Part shown: positions 1 to 6,434 of the stretch, piece after piece | Layout of the letters: each line of letters begins with the position of its first letter | Position numbering within the stretch: position 1 is the first letter of the stretch | Assembly (NCBI GenBank): GCA_002305015.1 | Contig: DBPW01000023.1 | Span: 1,848 to 8,281, forward strand | Source of the DNA: Bacteroidales bacterium UBA1410 | Lineage (GTDB): Bacteria > Bacteroidota > Bacteroidia > Bacteroidales > Dysgonomonadaceae | Length of the DNA stretch: 6,434 nt | Direction: 5' to 3' | The notes under the pieces: generated by a model | Databases searched by the model: none | Told to the model about the DNA's origin: nothing | Seen by the model: only the letters and a program-made list of their open reading frames with translations | Translations under genes and position numbers: made by a program

Positions 1-1460
1 ACCACTTCATCGCCATCAAAAGATCCTGTATTGGTTACCTTACAAGATAGTTGTACGTTATTGTCCTGTCGATCGATCGATAAATCGCTATATTCAAAAC
101 CGGTATAACTCAATCCGTAACCAAAAGCATACAAAGGCGAACTCGTCCCTTCAACGTAATCCGCCTGTTTACCCGAGGAATAATATACGGGAAGCTGACC
201 AACCGAACGAGGAACCGAAACCGACAATCTCCCGGCAGGATTATAATCCCCGAAAAGCACATCGGCCACAGCCGTCCCTCCTTCCTCTCCGGGATACCAA
301 GCCGTCAACAAAGCATCTGCTTTTTCAGAAGCATTATTCATATTCAGCGGCCTTCCGGCAATATACACGATGATCAACGGTTTCCCGGTTTCGGCCAACG
401 CATTGATCAATTTTTCCTGATCCCCAAGTAAAGTTAATGTGCACCGGTCATACCCTTCTCCCGATTCCATATCCGGAATCGTTTCCTCTTTTTTATTGCT
501 GACCGCTGCCGCACCGGTATCCAGATATTCCGTTTTAAAATCTCTTGCGCTCGAACCTCCCACTACCAGAACAACCGCATCCGACATTTTTGCCATATTA
601 ACGGCTTCATCAATATTACTTTGTGTTGTATCCCTTATGGCGCATCCTTTCGTGTATCTCACGATAGTAGTCGGAGAAACTGCACGCTTTATCCCTTTAA
701 GAACAGTAATCACCTGATTAGTATCCTGTGGAGCGGTATAATCACCTAATTGATTATACACATTATCTGCATTAGGACCTATCACGGAAATACTTTTCAA
801 ATTTTTCGATAAAGGCAATATACCGTTGTTCTTCAACAAAACGATGCTCTGCTTAGCCGCTTCCTTGGCAAGGGTTTTATGCCGAATATTTCTCACCTGA
901 TTTTTTGCCAAATCGGGATTCACATAAGGATTTTCAAACAATCCCATTTTAAATTTCAGACGTAGGACTCGACAAACGGCACTATCGATATCCGCCATAG
1001 ACACAGATCCTTCTTTAACCGCTTGTTCTAAATGCTTACCGTAGGCATTGCCTCCCAAATCCATGTCAACACCTGCTTGCAAAGCCAAAGCCGACGCATT
1101 TTTTATATCCGAAACAACCCGATGTGTGGTGGCTATTCCCTCTATACTCCCCAAATCGGAAAAAACAAAACCCGAAAAACGCCATTGATTTCGCAAAACA
1201 TCTGTCAGTAAAAAACGGTTTGATGTACATGGAATGCCGTCAATCGAATTATAGGAAGTCATGATGGTTTGAGCGCCGGAATCGATTGCCATTTTAAAGG
1301 GCAACAAATATTCGGAAAACAATTCCCTTGTGCCAACCGATGCTTTTTGACCGTTGTGCCCGCCAACAGGGATTCCGTATGCTGCAAAATGTTTGAGGGT
1401 AGAATATACATGTTTCCCATCTCCATCATATCCTCTATTTTTATCACGGATCTCATTAAT
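1..1460 (-). pseudogene. Glycoside hydrolase family 3 (beta-glucosidase-type), N-terminally truncated and cut by the window edge
   Basis: Reading the minus strand gives one open frame of about 486 codons that is clearly GH3, a family that releases terminal sugars from beta-glucosides or beta-xylosides, usually in the periplasm of Bacteroidales. In order it shows the substrate-binding KHFAAYG motif (Lys codon 1392-1394), MTSYNSIDG, the nucleophile segment GFVFSDLGS (Asp codon 1155-1157; most relatives have SDW), the second alpha/beta domain with VLLKNNGILPL and SVIGPNAD, the candidate acid/base loop GEGYDR (Glu codon 456-458), WYPGEEGG and NPAGRL. LYAFGYGLSYT and the start of the fibronectin-III-like domain (VTNTGSFDGDEV) follow at the left edge. 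About 200 N-terminal residues usual for the family, including signal peptide and early barrel, are missing. A TAA at 1461-1463 closes the frame upstream and the first in-frame ATG (1290-1292) lies inside the barrel. Neither of the other minus frames of 1463-1624 resembles the missing part, so this is not a simple frameshift. I infer a recent 5' deletion or rearrangement, or an assembly join. Confidence 0.8.
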
Positions 1461-1535
1461 TTATGATAACATTAAAAAAACATGTTCCGGCGTCCATGCA
1501 CCAATATACGCAATCCCATACAAAGAGGTGGACCG

Positions 1536-1571
1536 AAAAAGAAAGCGATAAGTTGCTCTCCAACCTATCGC
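1536..1571 (-). terminator. Intrinsic terminator of trxB
   Basis: On the minus strand, 40 bases after the trxB stop, GCGATAGGTT (1571-1562) and AACTTATCGC (1554-1545) form a 10-pair stem with a single G-U pair and a 7-base loop. The stem is followed directly by the T-rich run TTTCTTTTT (1544-1536). Stem, loop and T-tract are all in the right order for Rho-independent termination of leftward transcription. It separates trxB from the GH3 remnant, so the latter should not receive much readthrough. The rest of the 1461-1610 gap shows no convincing gene. Confidence 0.8.
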
Positions 1572-1610
1572 CTGAAGAAGTTGCAAAACTTAACCGACTA
1601 CCGGATAAGA

Positions 1611-2561
1611 TCAGAATGAAGTAAGTCCTTTTTCGATCAAATACCGCTCGGCATCGATAGCTGCGCGGCAACCCGTACCTGCAGCCGTAACTGCCTGTCG
1701 GTAAATGGGGTCAGCAACATCTCCGGCTGCAAAAACTCCTTCCACATTGGTACGCGTGCCCGGATGTTGTGTTTTTATATATCCTGCCTCGTCCAATTCA
1801 AGGAAATCTTTGAAAATATCGCTGTTCGGCTTGTGTCCGATGGCAAGAAACAAACCATCGATGGCTATATCCAACTGTTCCTCATCGGGTTGCCCCATCC
1901 GTTTGACCAAATGAGCACCTTCAACTCCTTTTTCGCCAAACAAACCCACCACATTATGTTCGAAGAGAATTTCAATCTTCGGATGATTCATCACCCGTTC
2001 CTGCATGATTCGTGATGCACGCAAATACGGTTTGCGCACAATCATATATACTTTCTCTGCCAAGCCTGCCAAATAAAGTGCCTCTTCACATGCCGTATCT
2101 CCACCGCCAACTACCGCAACTTTCTTTTTGCGATAAAAGAAACCGTCGCATGTGGCACAAGCCGAAACACCCTTCCCGGCGTACTTTTTCTCATCGGGCA
2201 ACCCCAAGTATTTGGCTGTTGCACCCGTAGCAACAATCACCGTGTCGGCCTCGACGGTATACTCGTTATCAATGGTTGCTTTGAACGGGCGAACCGAAAA
2301 ATCCACTGCTGTTACTCTTCCGGAACGAATTTCGGTACCGAATCTTTCCGCCTGCTTTTTGAAATCCTCCATCATTTGTGGGCCACTCACCCCTTCGGGA
2401 TATCCCGGAAAATTTTCTACTTCCATCGTGGTGGTCAGTTGTCCTCCCGGTTGCATTCCTTCATACAAAACCGGCTCCAAATTGGCACGCGAAGCATAAA
2501 TGGCAGCCGTATAACCTGCCGGTCCTGCTCCTATAATCAGACATTTTACGCTATTTCTCAT
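1611..2561 (-). CDS. trxB: Thioredoxin reductase (NADPH), TrxB
   Basis: This 316-residue cytoplasmic flavoenzyme passes electrons from NADPH through FAD and a CxxC disulfide to thioredoxin. Visible motifs are the N-terminal FAD dinucleotide fold GAGPAG (residues 11-16), PGGQL (38-42), the redox-active CATC (Cys135, Cys138), the NADPH fold VGGGDTA (151-157), and the C-terminal FAD motif GVFAAGD (275-281). The NADPH 2'-phosphate site reads VRKPYLR (175-181) where E. coli has HRRxxxR; the basic residues Arg176, Lys177 and Arg181 are kept, so NADPH use is expected. Length fits the low-molecular-weight class. I chose the ATG at 2559-2561 because the family begins just before the first GxGxxG. The longer options are an ATG at 2607-2609 and a TTG at 2628-2630 that lies inside the likely promoter. 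A purine-rich AAAAAAGAAG precedes the chosen start. The gene lies 136 bases downstream of lolA, with its own promoter candidate and its own terminator. Confidence 0.97.
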   Translation of the reverse strand: MRNSVKCLIIGAGPAGYTAAIYASRANLEPVLYEGMQPGGQLTTTMEVENFPGYPEGVSGPQMMEDFKKQAERFGTEIRSGRVTAVDFSVRPFKATIDNEYTVEADTVIVATGATAKYLGLPDEKKYAGKGVSACATCDGFFYRKKKVAVVGGGDTACEEALYLAGLAEKVYMIVRKPYLRASRIMQERVMNHPKIEILFEHNVVGLFGEKGVEGAHLVKRMGQPDEEQLDIAIDGLFLAIGHKPNSDIFKDFLELDEAGYIKTQHPGTRTNVEGVFAAGDVADPIYRQAVTAAGTGCRAAIDAERYLIEKGLTSF

Positions 2562-2627
2562 ACTTCTTTTTTCTATATAGATTACCCTCTCCGGCAGGAG
2601 AAGGCCCATAGGATTATCTTTCGGCGA

Positions 2628-2635
2628 CAAAGGTA
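2628..2635 (-). promoter_or_regulatory. Candidate trxB promoter, Bacteroidetes -7 box
   Basis: The minus strand reads TACCTTTG here, an exact match to the Bacteroidetes sigma-ABfr -7 consensus TAnnTTTG. It is 66 bases upstream of the trxB ATG. No good TTTG -33 element stands at the usual 19-21 base spacing (the bases there are near CTTCC), so the promoter may be weak or activator-dependent. It overlaps the TTG of the longest possible trxB reading frame, which argues against that start. Confidence 0.5.
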
Positions 2636-2640
2636 CAACA

Positions 2641-2659
2641 CTTCCTCAATTTAAGGAAG
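2641..2659. repeat. Inverted repeat between lolA and trxB
   Basis: CTTCCT (2641-2646) and AGGAAG (2654-2659) are perfect 6-base inverted arms around a 7-base AT-rich spacer. No T-run follows on either strand, so it is a poor intrinsic terminator. It begins five bases upstream of the candidate trxB -7 box, where a regulator could contact the promoter. A chance palindrome is possible at this length. Confidence 0.35.
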
Positions 2660-2697
2660 CGATATAAGCATTATCTATTTAGCTTAAATAAAACAAA

Positions 2698-3342
2698 TTA
2701 ACGAAGATCTACCACCTCGACATCAGGATAATCGGCTTTGTTGAATACAAAAACCGAATCGGGAAAATTATGGTTATCGTTATAATTTTTAATATCGATA
2801 ATATTTTCCTGATTATTTTTGAGCGTTGTTTTTATCTGTAAAACCGTATTCGTCTTTTTATCCACGGCAACCGATAGTTGCTTAAAATCGCTACGCGAAC
2901 TAGCAGGTATCATATCGATAACATATGCACGTTGTCCGTTGACCGTTGTCGGTATCGGTTTTTTCAGTGTATAACCGCTCTTATATAAACGCAACAATGC
3001 CAGAGGGCTGGTGTAAGCCACCTCTTTGGCAGACGGGGTACTGATATTCACTTCGCCAATATCTTTCAGCAACACCCATTGGGTTTTGCCGTCGAACCAT
3101 ATAATCACCGTATTCATATCCAACTTAAACTTATCCCCTTTCATCATGGCTTCGCCTTGTTGGGGTCGATATCGCATGCCATTGGCATCGATGGTGGTAA
3201 CCTCGAAGGAGAATTTTACGCCTTTGGATTGTTCGTAAGTTTCATAAGTCTTGTCCAATATTGCTCTCGCATCGTTATTAGTCTGCGCAAAAGAGAGCAA
3301 GCCGGCCATAAAGAAAATCAAAGTGAGAATATTTTTTTTCAT
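2698..3342 (-). CDS. lolA: LolA-like periplasmic outer-membrane lipoprotein carrier
   Basis: This 214-residue exported protein belongs to the LolA-like family, which ferries lipoproteins from the inner-membrane LolCDE transporter across the periplasm. The N-terminus is a standard type I signal peptide: MKK, a hydrophobic core (residues 5-18), and likely cleavage in SFAQT around residues 19-20. There is no lipobox cysteine, so the product should be soluble. The mature part has the alternating strand pattern expected of the open LolA beta-barrel, with WFDGKTQWVL near the middle, a YVIDMIP strand, and the C-terminal DYPDVEVVDLR ending typical of Bacteroidetes members. The ATG at 3340-3342 was chosen because it starts the signal peptide; an upstream GTG (3376-3378) would add 12 polar residues ahead of it. 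It starts 54 bases after the ftsK stop and probably shares its transcript. Family assignment rests on overall pattern and gene context; specific cargo is unknown. Confidence 0.85.
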   Translation of the reverse strand: MKKNILTLIFFMAGLLSFAQTNNDARAILDKTYETYEQSKGVKFSFEVTTIDANGMRYRPQQGEAMMKGDKFKLDMNTVIIWFDGKTQWVLLKDIGEVNISTPSAKEVAYTSPLALLRLYKSGYTLKKPIPTTVNGQRAYVIDMIPASSRSDFKQLSVAVDKKTNTVLQIKTTLKNNQENIIDIKNYNDNHNFPDSVFVFNKADYPDVEVVDLR

Positions 3343-3396
3343 TTTTGTAGAATCCTTTTTTTGATTGATCGAATGCACTGTTGAAGGTTTAAAAAC

Positions 3397-5886
3397 TTAG
3401 CGCAACGAATCGAGCAGTTTTTCCAGCGAATATTCATCCGAAATATACACGTCGCGAGGCTTACTCCCTTGTGCAGGGCCCACAATTCCGGCAGCTTCCA
3501 GCTGATCCATCAGCCGCCCGGCACGATTATAACCAATGGAAAACTTGCGCTGGATAAGCGACGTCGAACCCTGCTGGTGAATCACGATAAGCCTCGCCGC
3601 TTCCTCAAACAACGTGTCCCGCTCGTTTAAATCGACTGTCCCGGGTTTATCCCCCTCGTCAGTCGAAACCTCAGGCAACGCATACGCCGTTTCGTATCCC
3701 CGCTGGCCGCCGATGTAGCGGGCAATTTCGTCGATCTCAGGCGTATCCACAAAAGCGCACTGAATGCGTATAAGATTGTTCCCCTGAGAAAAAAGCAAAT
3801 CGCCTCGCCCGGTCAACTGATTTGCGCCGTTCATGTCGAGAATCGTGCGCGAATCGATCTGCGACGTCACCCGAAAAGCCATGCGGGCAGGGAAATTGGC
3901 CTTGATGGTTCCCGTAATGATGTTGGTTGTAGGACGTTGCGTTGCGATAACCATGTGGATACCCACGGCACGGGCTTTTTGCGCAATACGCGCAATGGGC
4001 ATTTCGATCTCTTTGCCCGCTGTCATGATCAGATCGCCAAACTCGTCGATCACCACCACGATATAGGGCATGTAACGATGCCCGTTGTTCGGATTCAAGC
4101 GACGTTTGACGAACTTCTCGTTATATTCTTTAATGGTACGCACGTGTGCCCTCATCAACAACTCGTAACGATCGTCCATCTCTTTGGTGAGCGAATTCAG
4201 CGTCTGCGTCACTTTGGTCACATCGGTAATAATGGCTTTTTCTTCATCGGGAAGCTTCGCAAGATAATGCCTTTCGATAATGGAATAAATATTGAATTCC
4301 ACCATTTTCGGGTCGATCAACACCAGCTTCATCTCAGCCGGATGTTTTTTGTAAAGCAATGAGGTAATGATGGCATTAAGTCCAACCGATTTCCCTTGTC
4401 CGGTTGCACCTGCAACCAGCAAGTGCGGCATTTTGGTCAGGTCGAAAATAAAAACCTCGTTTGTAATGGTTTTCCCCAGTGCAACAGGCAAATCGTACGT
4501 ACATTCCTGAAATTTCTTCGAAGATATCACAGAGTGCATCGAAACGATTTGCGGCTCTTTGTTGGGCACTTCAATCCCGATGGTCCCTTTTCCAGGCATG
4601 GGAGCAATAATGCGGATTCCCAACGCCGACAGACTCAACGCGATATCGTCTTCGAGATTTCGAATGCGCGAAATCCGAACACCCGCCTGCGGCACAATTT
4701 CGTATAAGGTAACGGTTGGTCCCACCGTAGCTTTTATGGAAGTAATTTCTATGCCGTAGTTGCGAAGCGTATGGATAATTTTATCCTTATTATCGTTCTG
4801 CTCCTGCATATTGACCTCCCTGTTGCCCGTATGGTACGTTTTGAGCAAATCCGTCGTCGGGAAACGAAACGACGAAAGGTCTTTTCGCGGGTCGTAGTCT
4901 TCCAGGATTTCGATACGTGTATCATTTTCCGCTTCTGCAGTCAAATGAGTTATAGTCGGCATTTCAACCGTCGGAACAACAACCGGCTCTTCATCTTTGG
5001 GGACCACCACCTCAAAATCGTTTTTATCCGTTGACAAAGATTCCCTGTTTTGCATCGTTGCGTCGTCTGTAGCGTCGCCCTCCTGTTCCTTCTCCTCTTC
5101 TCCCCCCTCGTCTTCATCGCTCCTTCTCTTTCTCCATTTAAACAAACGCTTCAAAAAGGAAGGTTTTCGCTCCGTTTCCGGTTTCGTTTCCTCTTCTGCC
5201 TCATTTATCTCGGGTTCGTCGGAAGGATACGCATCCCCCTCGTCGGATTTCGGCCTATCGTTAACCAACGTTTGACGAATTTCCTGAACAGAATTTTTGC
5301 GAAGGAGAACACGGAAAACGATGAAGAACAAAAGGATTACCAAAATTACTCCCGGCCACCCGATGCTGCTTTCCAACACCTGCTCTATCCGAACGCCATG
5401 ACTGCCGCCCCAATTGATATGGCTGTCGGGAAAAAGCTTACCAAGGACAAAAGCACACGCAATCGACCCGCCGATTAATCCCAACGCCGTGAAAAGAAGT
5501 GCTTTGAAAAACGAAAAATTCGAAACTTTCATCAAACGAAGACCCACATAGACGAAAAAAAATGCAATGAGAACCGAAAAAATTCCGAACCCTCCGTTAA
5601 TAAGCCTTTCGGCAATAAAAGCACCTCCGACACCTGTCCAGTTCTCAATCTGCAAATCCTTATCGTTAACCAGTTCGATAAACGAACGGTTAAGCACCTT
5701 ACTTTGATCGGCAGCTCCGGTAAAAAAAAACGAAACCATGGACAGAAAAATAAAAATCCCTGCAAAAGCAATGATTACCCCCAGAAGAAAATGCAACCGC
5801 TCGCTTTTAAAAAATTCGGCCCATTGGCTGCTCTTCTTCCGTGAAGCCGATCGTTTCCTTTTCATGTTTTTTTTCGCTTTTGCCAT
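3397..5886 (-). CDS. ftsK: DNA translocase FtsK (FtsK/SpoIIIE family)
   Basis: This 829-residue septal ATPase pumps chromosomal DNA toward the dif site during division. A lysine/arginine-rich cytoplasmic start (residues 1-30) is followed by four likely membrane helices (about 31-55, 99-119, 127-149, 176-195). A low-complexity linker rich in Asp, Glu, Lys and Arg follows (about 205-345). The motor then has its alpha domain (about 365-450) with ATVGPTVTLYE and PNKEP, and the RecA-like beta domain. The beta domain shows Walker A GATGQGKS (493-500), LIDPKMVEF (523-531), Walker B VVVIDEFGDL (610-619; Asp614, Glu615) and IATQRP (647-652). The C-terminal winged-helix gamma domain (about 757-815, QRKFSIGYNRAGRLMDQLE) reads polar KOPS-type DNA sequences in known homologues. 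All motor residues are intact. Length is normal for Bacteroidetes, with a linker far shorter than that of E. coli FtsK. The start is the first ATG in frame; an internal ATG at codon 8 is possible. It is the first gene of the ftsK-lolA-(trxB) unit. Confidence 0.97.
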   Translation of the reverse strand: MAKAKKNMKRKRSASRKKSSQWAEFFKSERLHFLLGVIIAFAGIFIFLSMVSFFFTGAADQSKVLNRSFIELVNDKDLQIENWTGVGGAFIAERLINGGFGIFSVLIAFFFVYVGLRLMKVSNFSFFKALLFTALGLIGGSIACAFVLGKLFPDSHINWGGSHGVRIEQVLESSIGWPGVILVILLFFIVFRVLLRKNSVQEIRQTLVNDRPKSDEGDAYPSDEPEINEAEEETKPETERKPSFLKRLFKWRKRRSDEDEGGEEEKEQEGDATDDATMQNRESLSTDKNDFEVVVPKDEEPVVVPTVEMPTITHLTAEAENDTRIEILEDYDPRKDLSSFRFPTTDLLKTYHTGNREVNMQEQNDNKDKIIHTLRNYGIEITSIKATVGPTVTLYEIVPQAGVRISRIRNLEDDIALSLSALGIRIIAPMPGKGTIGIEVPNKEPQIVSMHSVISSKKFQECTYDLPVALGKTITNEVFIFDLTKMPHLLVAGATGQGKSVGLNAIITSLLYKKHPAEMKLVLIDPKMVEFNIYSIIERHYLAKLPDEEKAIITDVTKVTQTLNSLTKEMDDRYELLMRAHVRTIKEYNEKFVKRRLNPNNGHRYMPYIVVVIDEFGDLIMTAGKEIEMPIARIAQKARAVGIHMVIATQRPTTNIITGTIKANFPARMAFRVTSQIDSRTILDMNGANQLTGRGDLLFSQGNNLIRIQCAFVDTPEIDEIARYIGGQRGYETAYALPEVSTDEGDKPGTVDLNERDTLFEEAARLIVIHQQGSTSLIQRKFSIGYNRAGRLMDQLEAAGIVGPAQGSKPRDVYISDEYSLEKLLDSLR

Positions 5887-5929
5887 AGGTTATTCGTTTC
5901 GTTCCGAAAAAAAATTCGCGTATTACCTG

Positions 5930-5937
5930 CAAATTTA
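5930..5937 (-). promoter_or_regulatory. Candidate ftsK promoter, Bacteroidetes -7 box
   Basis: The minus strand reads TAAATTTG, an exact TAnnTTTG match, 43 bases upstream of the ftsK ATG. This would give a short leader of roughly 35-40 bases. No clear TTTG -33 element is at the standard distance; AT-rich DNA makes chance matches common, so support is moderate. Confidence 0.4.
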
Positions 5938-6142
5938 CATGATAATTTTCAATTTACACAGCCCCTCGTTAAAATTCCGTATTCAGCAAAATCCGATCAC
6001 AAATTGAGGTGGCTATACAATATACTTTTATTCGAATTCATACGAAAGAACACAATCGAGCAGAAAGGATGAATTTAAGCATTAATTTCGTTCGATCTCA
6101 TTTTCATAAAAAAACAACACATTTTGTATCAAACAGCTAAAT

Positions 6143-6155
6143 AATAACCGTTATT
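6143..6155. repeat. Short palindrome AATAAC-C-GTTATT
   Basis: Perfect 6-base inverted arms surround one central base, about 220 bases upstream of the right-hand gene and 257 bases from the ftsK start. Its right arm overlaps a weak plus-strand -7-like sequence (TTATTTTG, 6151-6158). The size and symmetry suit a dimeric repressor site, but the DNA is AT-rich and the palindrome may be chance. Confidence 0.3.
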
Positions 6156-6264
6156 TTGTTATATAATGACACAATTTAAGGTAAAAGTTGTACACGAAAC
6201 ACTTCATTATTTTACATGCAATGCGTTTTTTCTTGTTTTTAGCATTATTTATACATAAATTCCG

Positions 6265-6327
6265 GCCTCTTTTATAGGAATTTTGTATTTTAAAATGTTA
6301 TTATTAAAAGAGGAGAGGTAAAGAGGC
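6265..6327 (+). repeat. Inverted repeat with two alternative right arms in a gene leader
   Basis: One left arm, GCCTCTTTTA (6265-6274), can pair with either of two right arms. CCTCTTTTA (6266-6274) pairs perfectly over 9 bases with TAAAAGAGG (6305-6313), and GCCTCTTT (6265-6272) pairs over 8 bases with AAAGAGGC (6320-6327). The two right arms are near-direct repeats 14 bases apart. If transcribed, the two hairpins exclude each other. If not, the elements could be repeated binding sites. They end 48 bases before the ATG at 6376. No T-run typical of a terminator follows the second arm. Confidence 0.45.
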
Positions 6328-6375
6328 ACCGTTTTCTTAAAATGTGATGTTGTAAACCCATTAAAAAACAAAATT

Positions 6376-6434
6376 ATGAAAAAGTTGATTTTTTTGTTAA
6401 CTTGCTTTTTTATAATTGCTTTTGCAGCACACCA
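6376..6434 (+). CDS. Start of an exported protein of unknown function (partial)
   Basis: Only 19 codons and two bases are present before the window ends. They read MKKLIFLLTCFFIIAFAAH, a classic signal-peptide start: two lysines, then a long hydrophobic core. The product is therefore probably exported to the periplasm or cell surface. A cysteine at residue 10 sits inside the hydrophobic core without a lipobox context, so a lipoprotein is not indicated from what is seen. The ATG is preceded by an A-rich stretch (AAAAAACAAAATT) rather than a Shine-Dalgarno sequence, which is usual in Bacteroidetes. The gene is divergent from ftsK and has a long AT-rich upstream region with repeats. Nothing in view identifies the family. 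Confidence 0.65.
   Translation, partial: MKKLIFLLTCFFIIAFAAH

Larger units (their letters stand above)
5887..6375. other. AT-rich divergent intergenic region, no gene seen
   Basis: These 489 bases lie between the divergent starts of ftsK and the right-hand gene. I see no credible coding frame, tRNA-like cloverleaf or IS end. The content is strongly AT-rich compared with ftsK. It holds a likely ftsK promoter box near 5930, a short palindrome at 6143-6155, a weak -7-like TTATTTTG at 6151-6158 on the plus strand, and a cluster of CCTCTTT/AAAGAGG repeats at 6265-6327 in the leader of the right-hand gene. The stretch 6008-6140 shows nothing I can name. Confidence 0.7.

Noticed and set aside
439..717. 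Plus-strand open frame of 92 codons
   Set aside because: It lies opposite the GH3 frame, which carries clear family motifs over the same bases; it is a shadow.
1259..1456. Minus-strand ATG frame MRSVIKIEDMMEMG considered as a frameshifted GH3 start
   Set aside because: Its translation has no GH3 features, while the neighbouring minus frame over the same bases carries KHFAAYG and MTSYNSIDG.
1456..1671. Minus-strand 71-codon open frame spanning the trxB 3' end
   Set aside because: It overlaps trxB out of frame and runs through the terminator. The translation is rich in Arg, Ser, Phe and Cys with no recognisable pattern.
2585..2601. CTCTCC-GGCA-GGAGAA hairpin as a terminator before trxB
   Set aside because: Only five pairs and no T-run in the minus direction; it would fall inside the trxB leader.
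2562..2630. Longer trxB beginning at TTG 2630 or ATG 2609
   Set aside because: The extra residues are not part of the family. The TTG lies within the candidate -7 box, and the ATG at 2561 sits right before the FAD-binding motif.
5050..5478. Plus-strand 142-codon frame opposite the FtsK linker
   Set aside because: It is the complement of the low-complexity charged linker of ftsK, which biases all frames toward being open.
6342..6355. Minimal frames ATG-TGA and ATG-TTG-TAA in the leader of the right-hand gene
   Set aside because: Two- and three-codon frames with no ribosome site at proper spacing (an AGGAGAGG lies 23 bases away) are expected by chance.

Overview
The window looks like a chromosomal segment of a Bacteroidales bacterium. 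The protein sequences read like Bacteroidetes housekeeping proteins, the gene order ftsK - lolA - trxB fits that group, and likely promoters carry the Bacteroidetes -7 box (TAnnTTTG) rather than a sigma-70 -10. Starts have no strong Shine-Dalgarno sequence. I cannot name the genus from the sequence alone.

Layout. Positions 1-1460 (minus strand) hold the middle and part of the C-terminal half of a glycoside hydrolase family 3 (GH3) beta-glucosidase-type enzyme. It runs off the left edge. At its upstream end, near 1440-1460, it stops abruptly without its N-terminal part or any start codon. Next is a short gene-free stretch with a convincing intrinsic terminator (1536-1571) for trxB. Then, all on the minus strand, come trxB (thioredoxin reductase, 1611-2561), a LolA-like periplasmic lipoprotein carrier (2698-3342) and ftsK (DNA translocase, 3397-5886). 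A 489-base AT-rich, gene-free region (5887-6375) separates ftsK from a divergent plus-strand gene. Only the signal-peptide start of that gene (6376-6434) is in view.

How the genes work together. ftsK and lolA are 54 bases apart and probably co-transcribed from a promoter just upstream of ftsK. trxB lies 136 bases further on, with its own likely -7 box and an adjacent inverted repeat, so it may be read both from ftsK and from its own promoter. The three products act in chromosome segregation, lipoprotein transport to the outer membrane and cytoplasmic thiol redox balance. They are linked by conserved position more than by an obvious shared pathway.

I found no new defence system, CRISPR array, mobile element or RNA gene. 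The most unusual point is the beheaded GH3 gene: its remaining frame is completely intact, yet it joins trxB's 3' flank with no start. Next in interest are the nested repeats in the leader of the right-hand gene.
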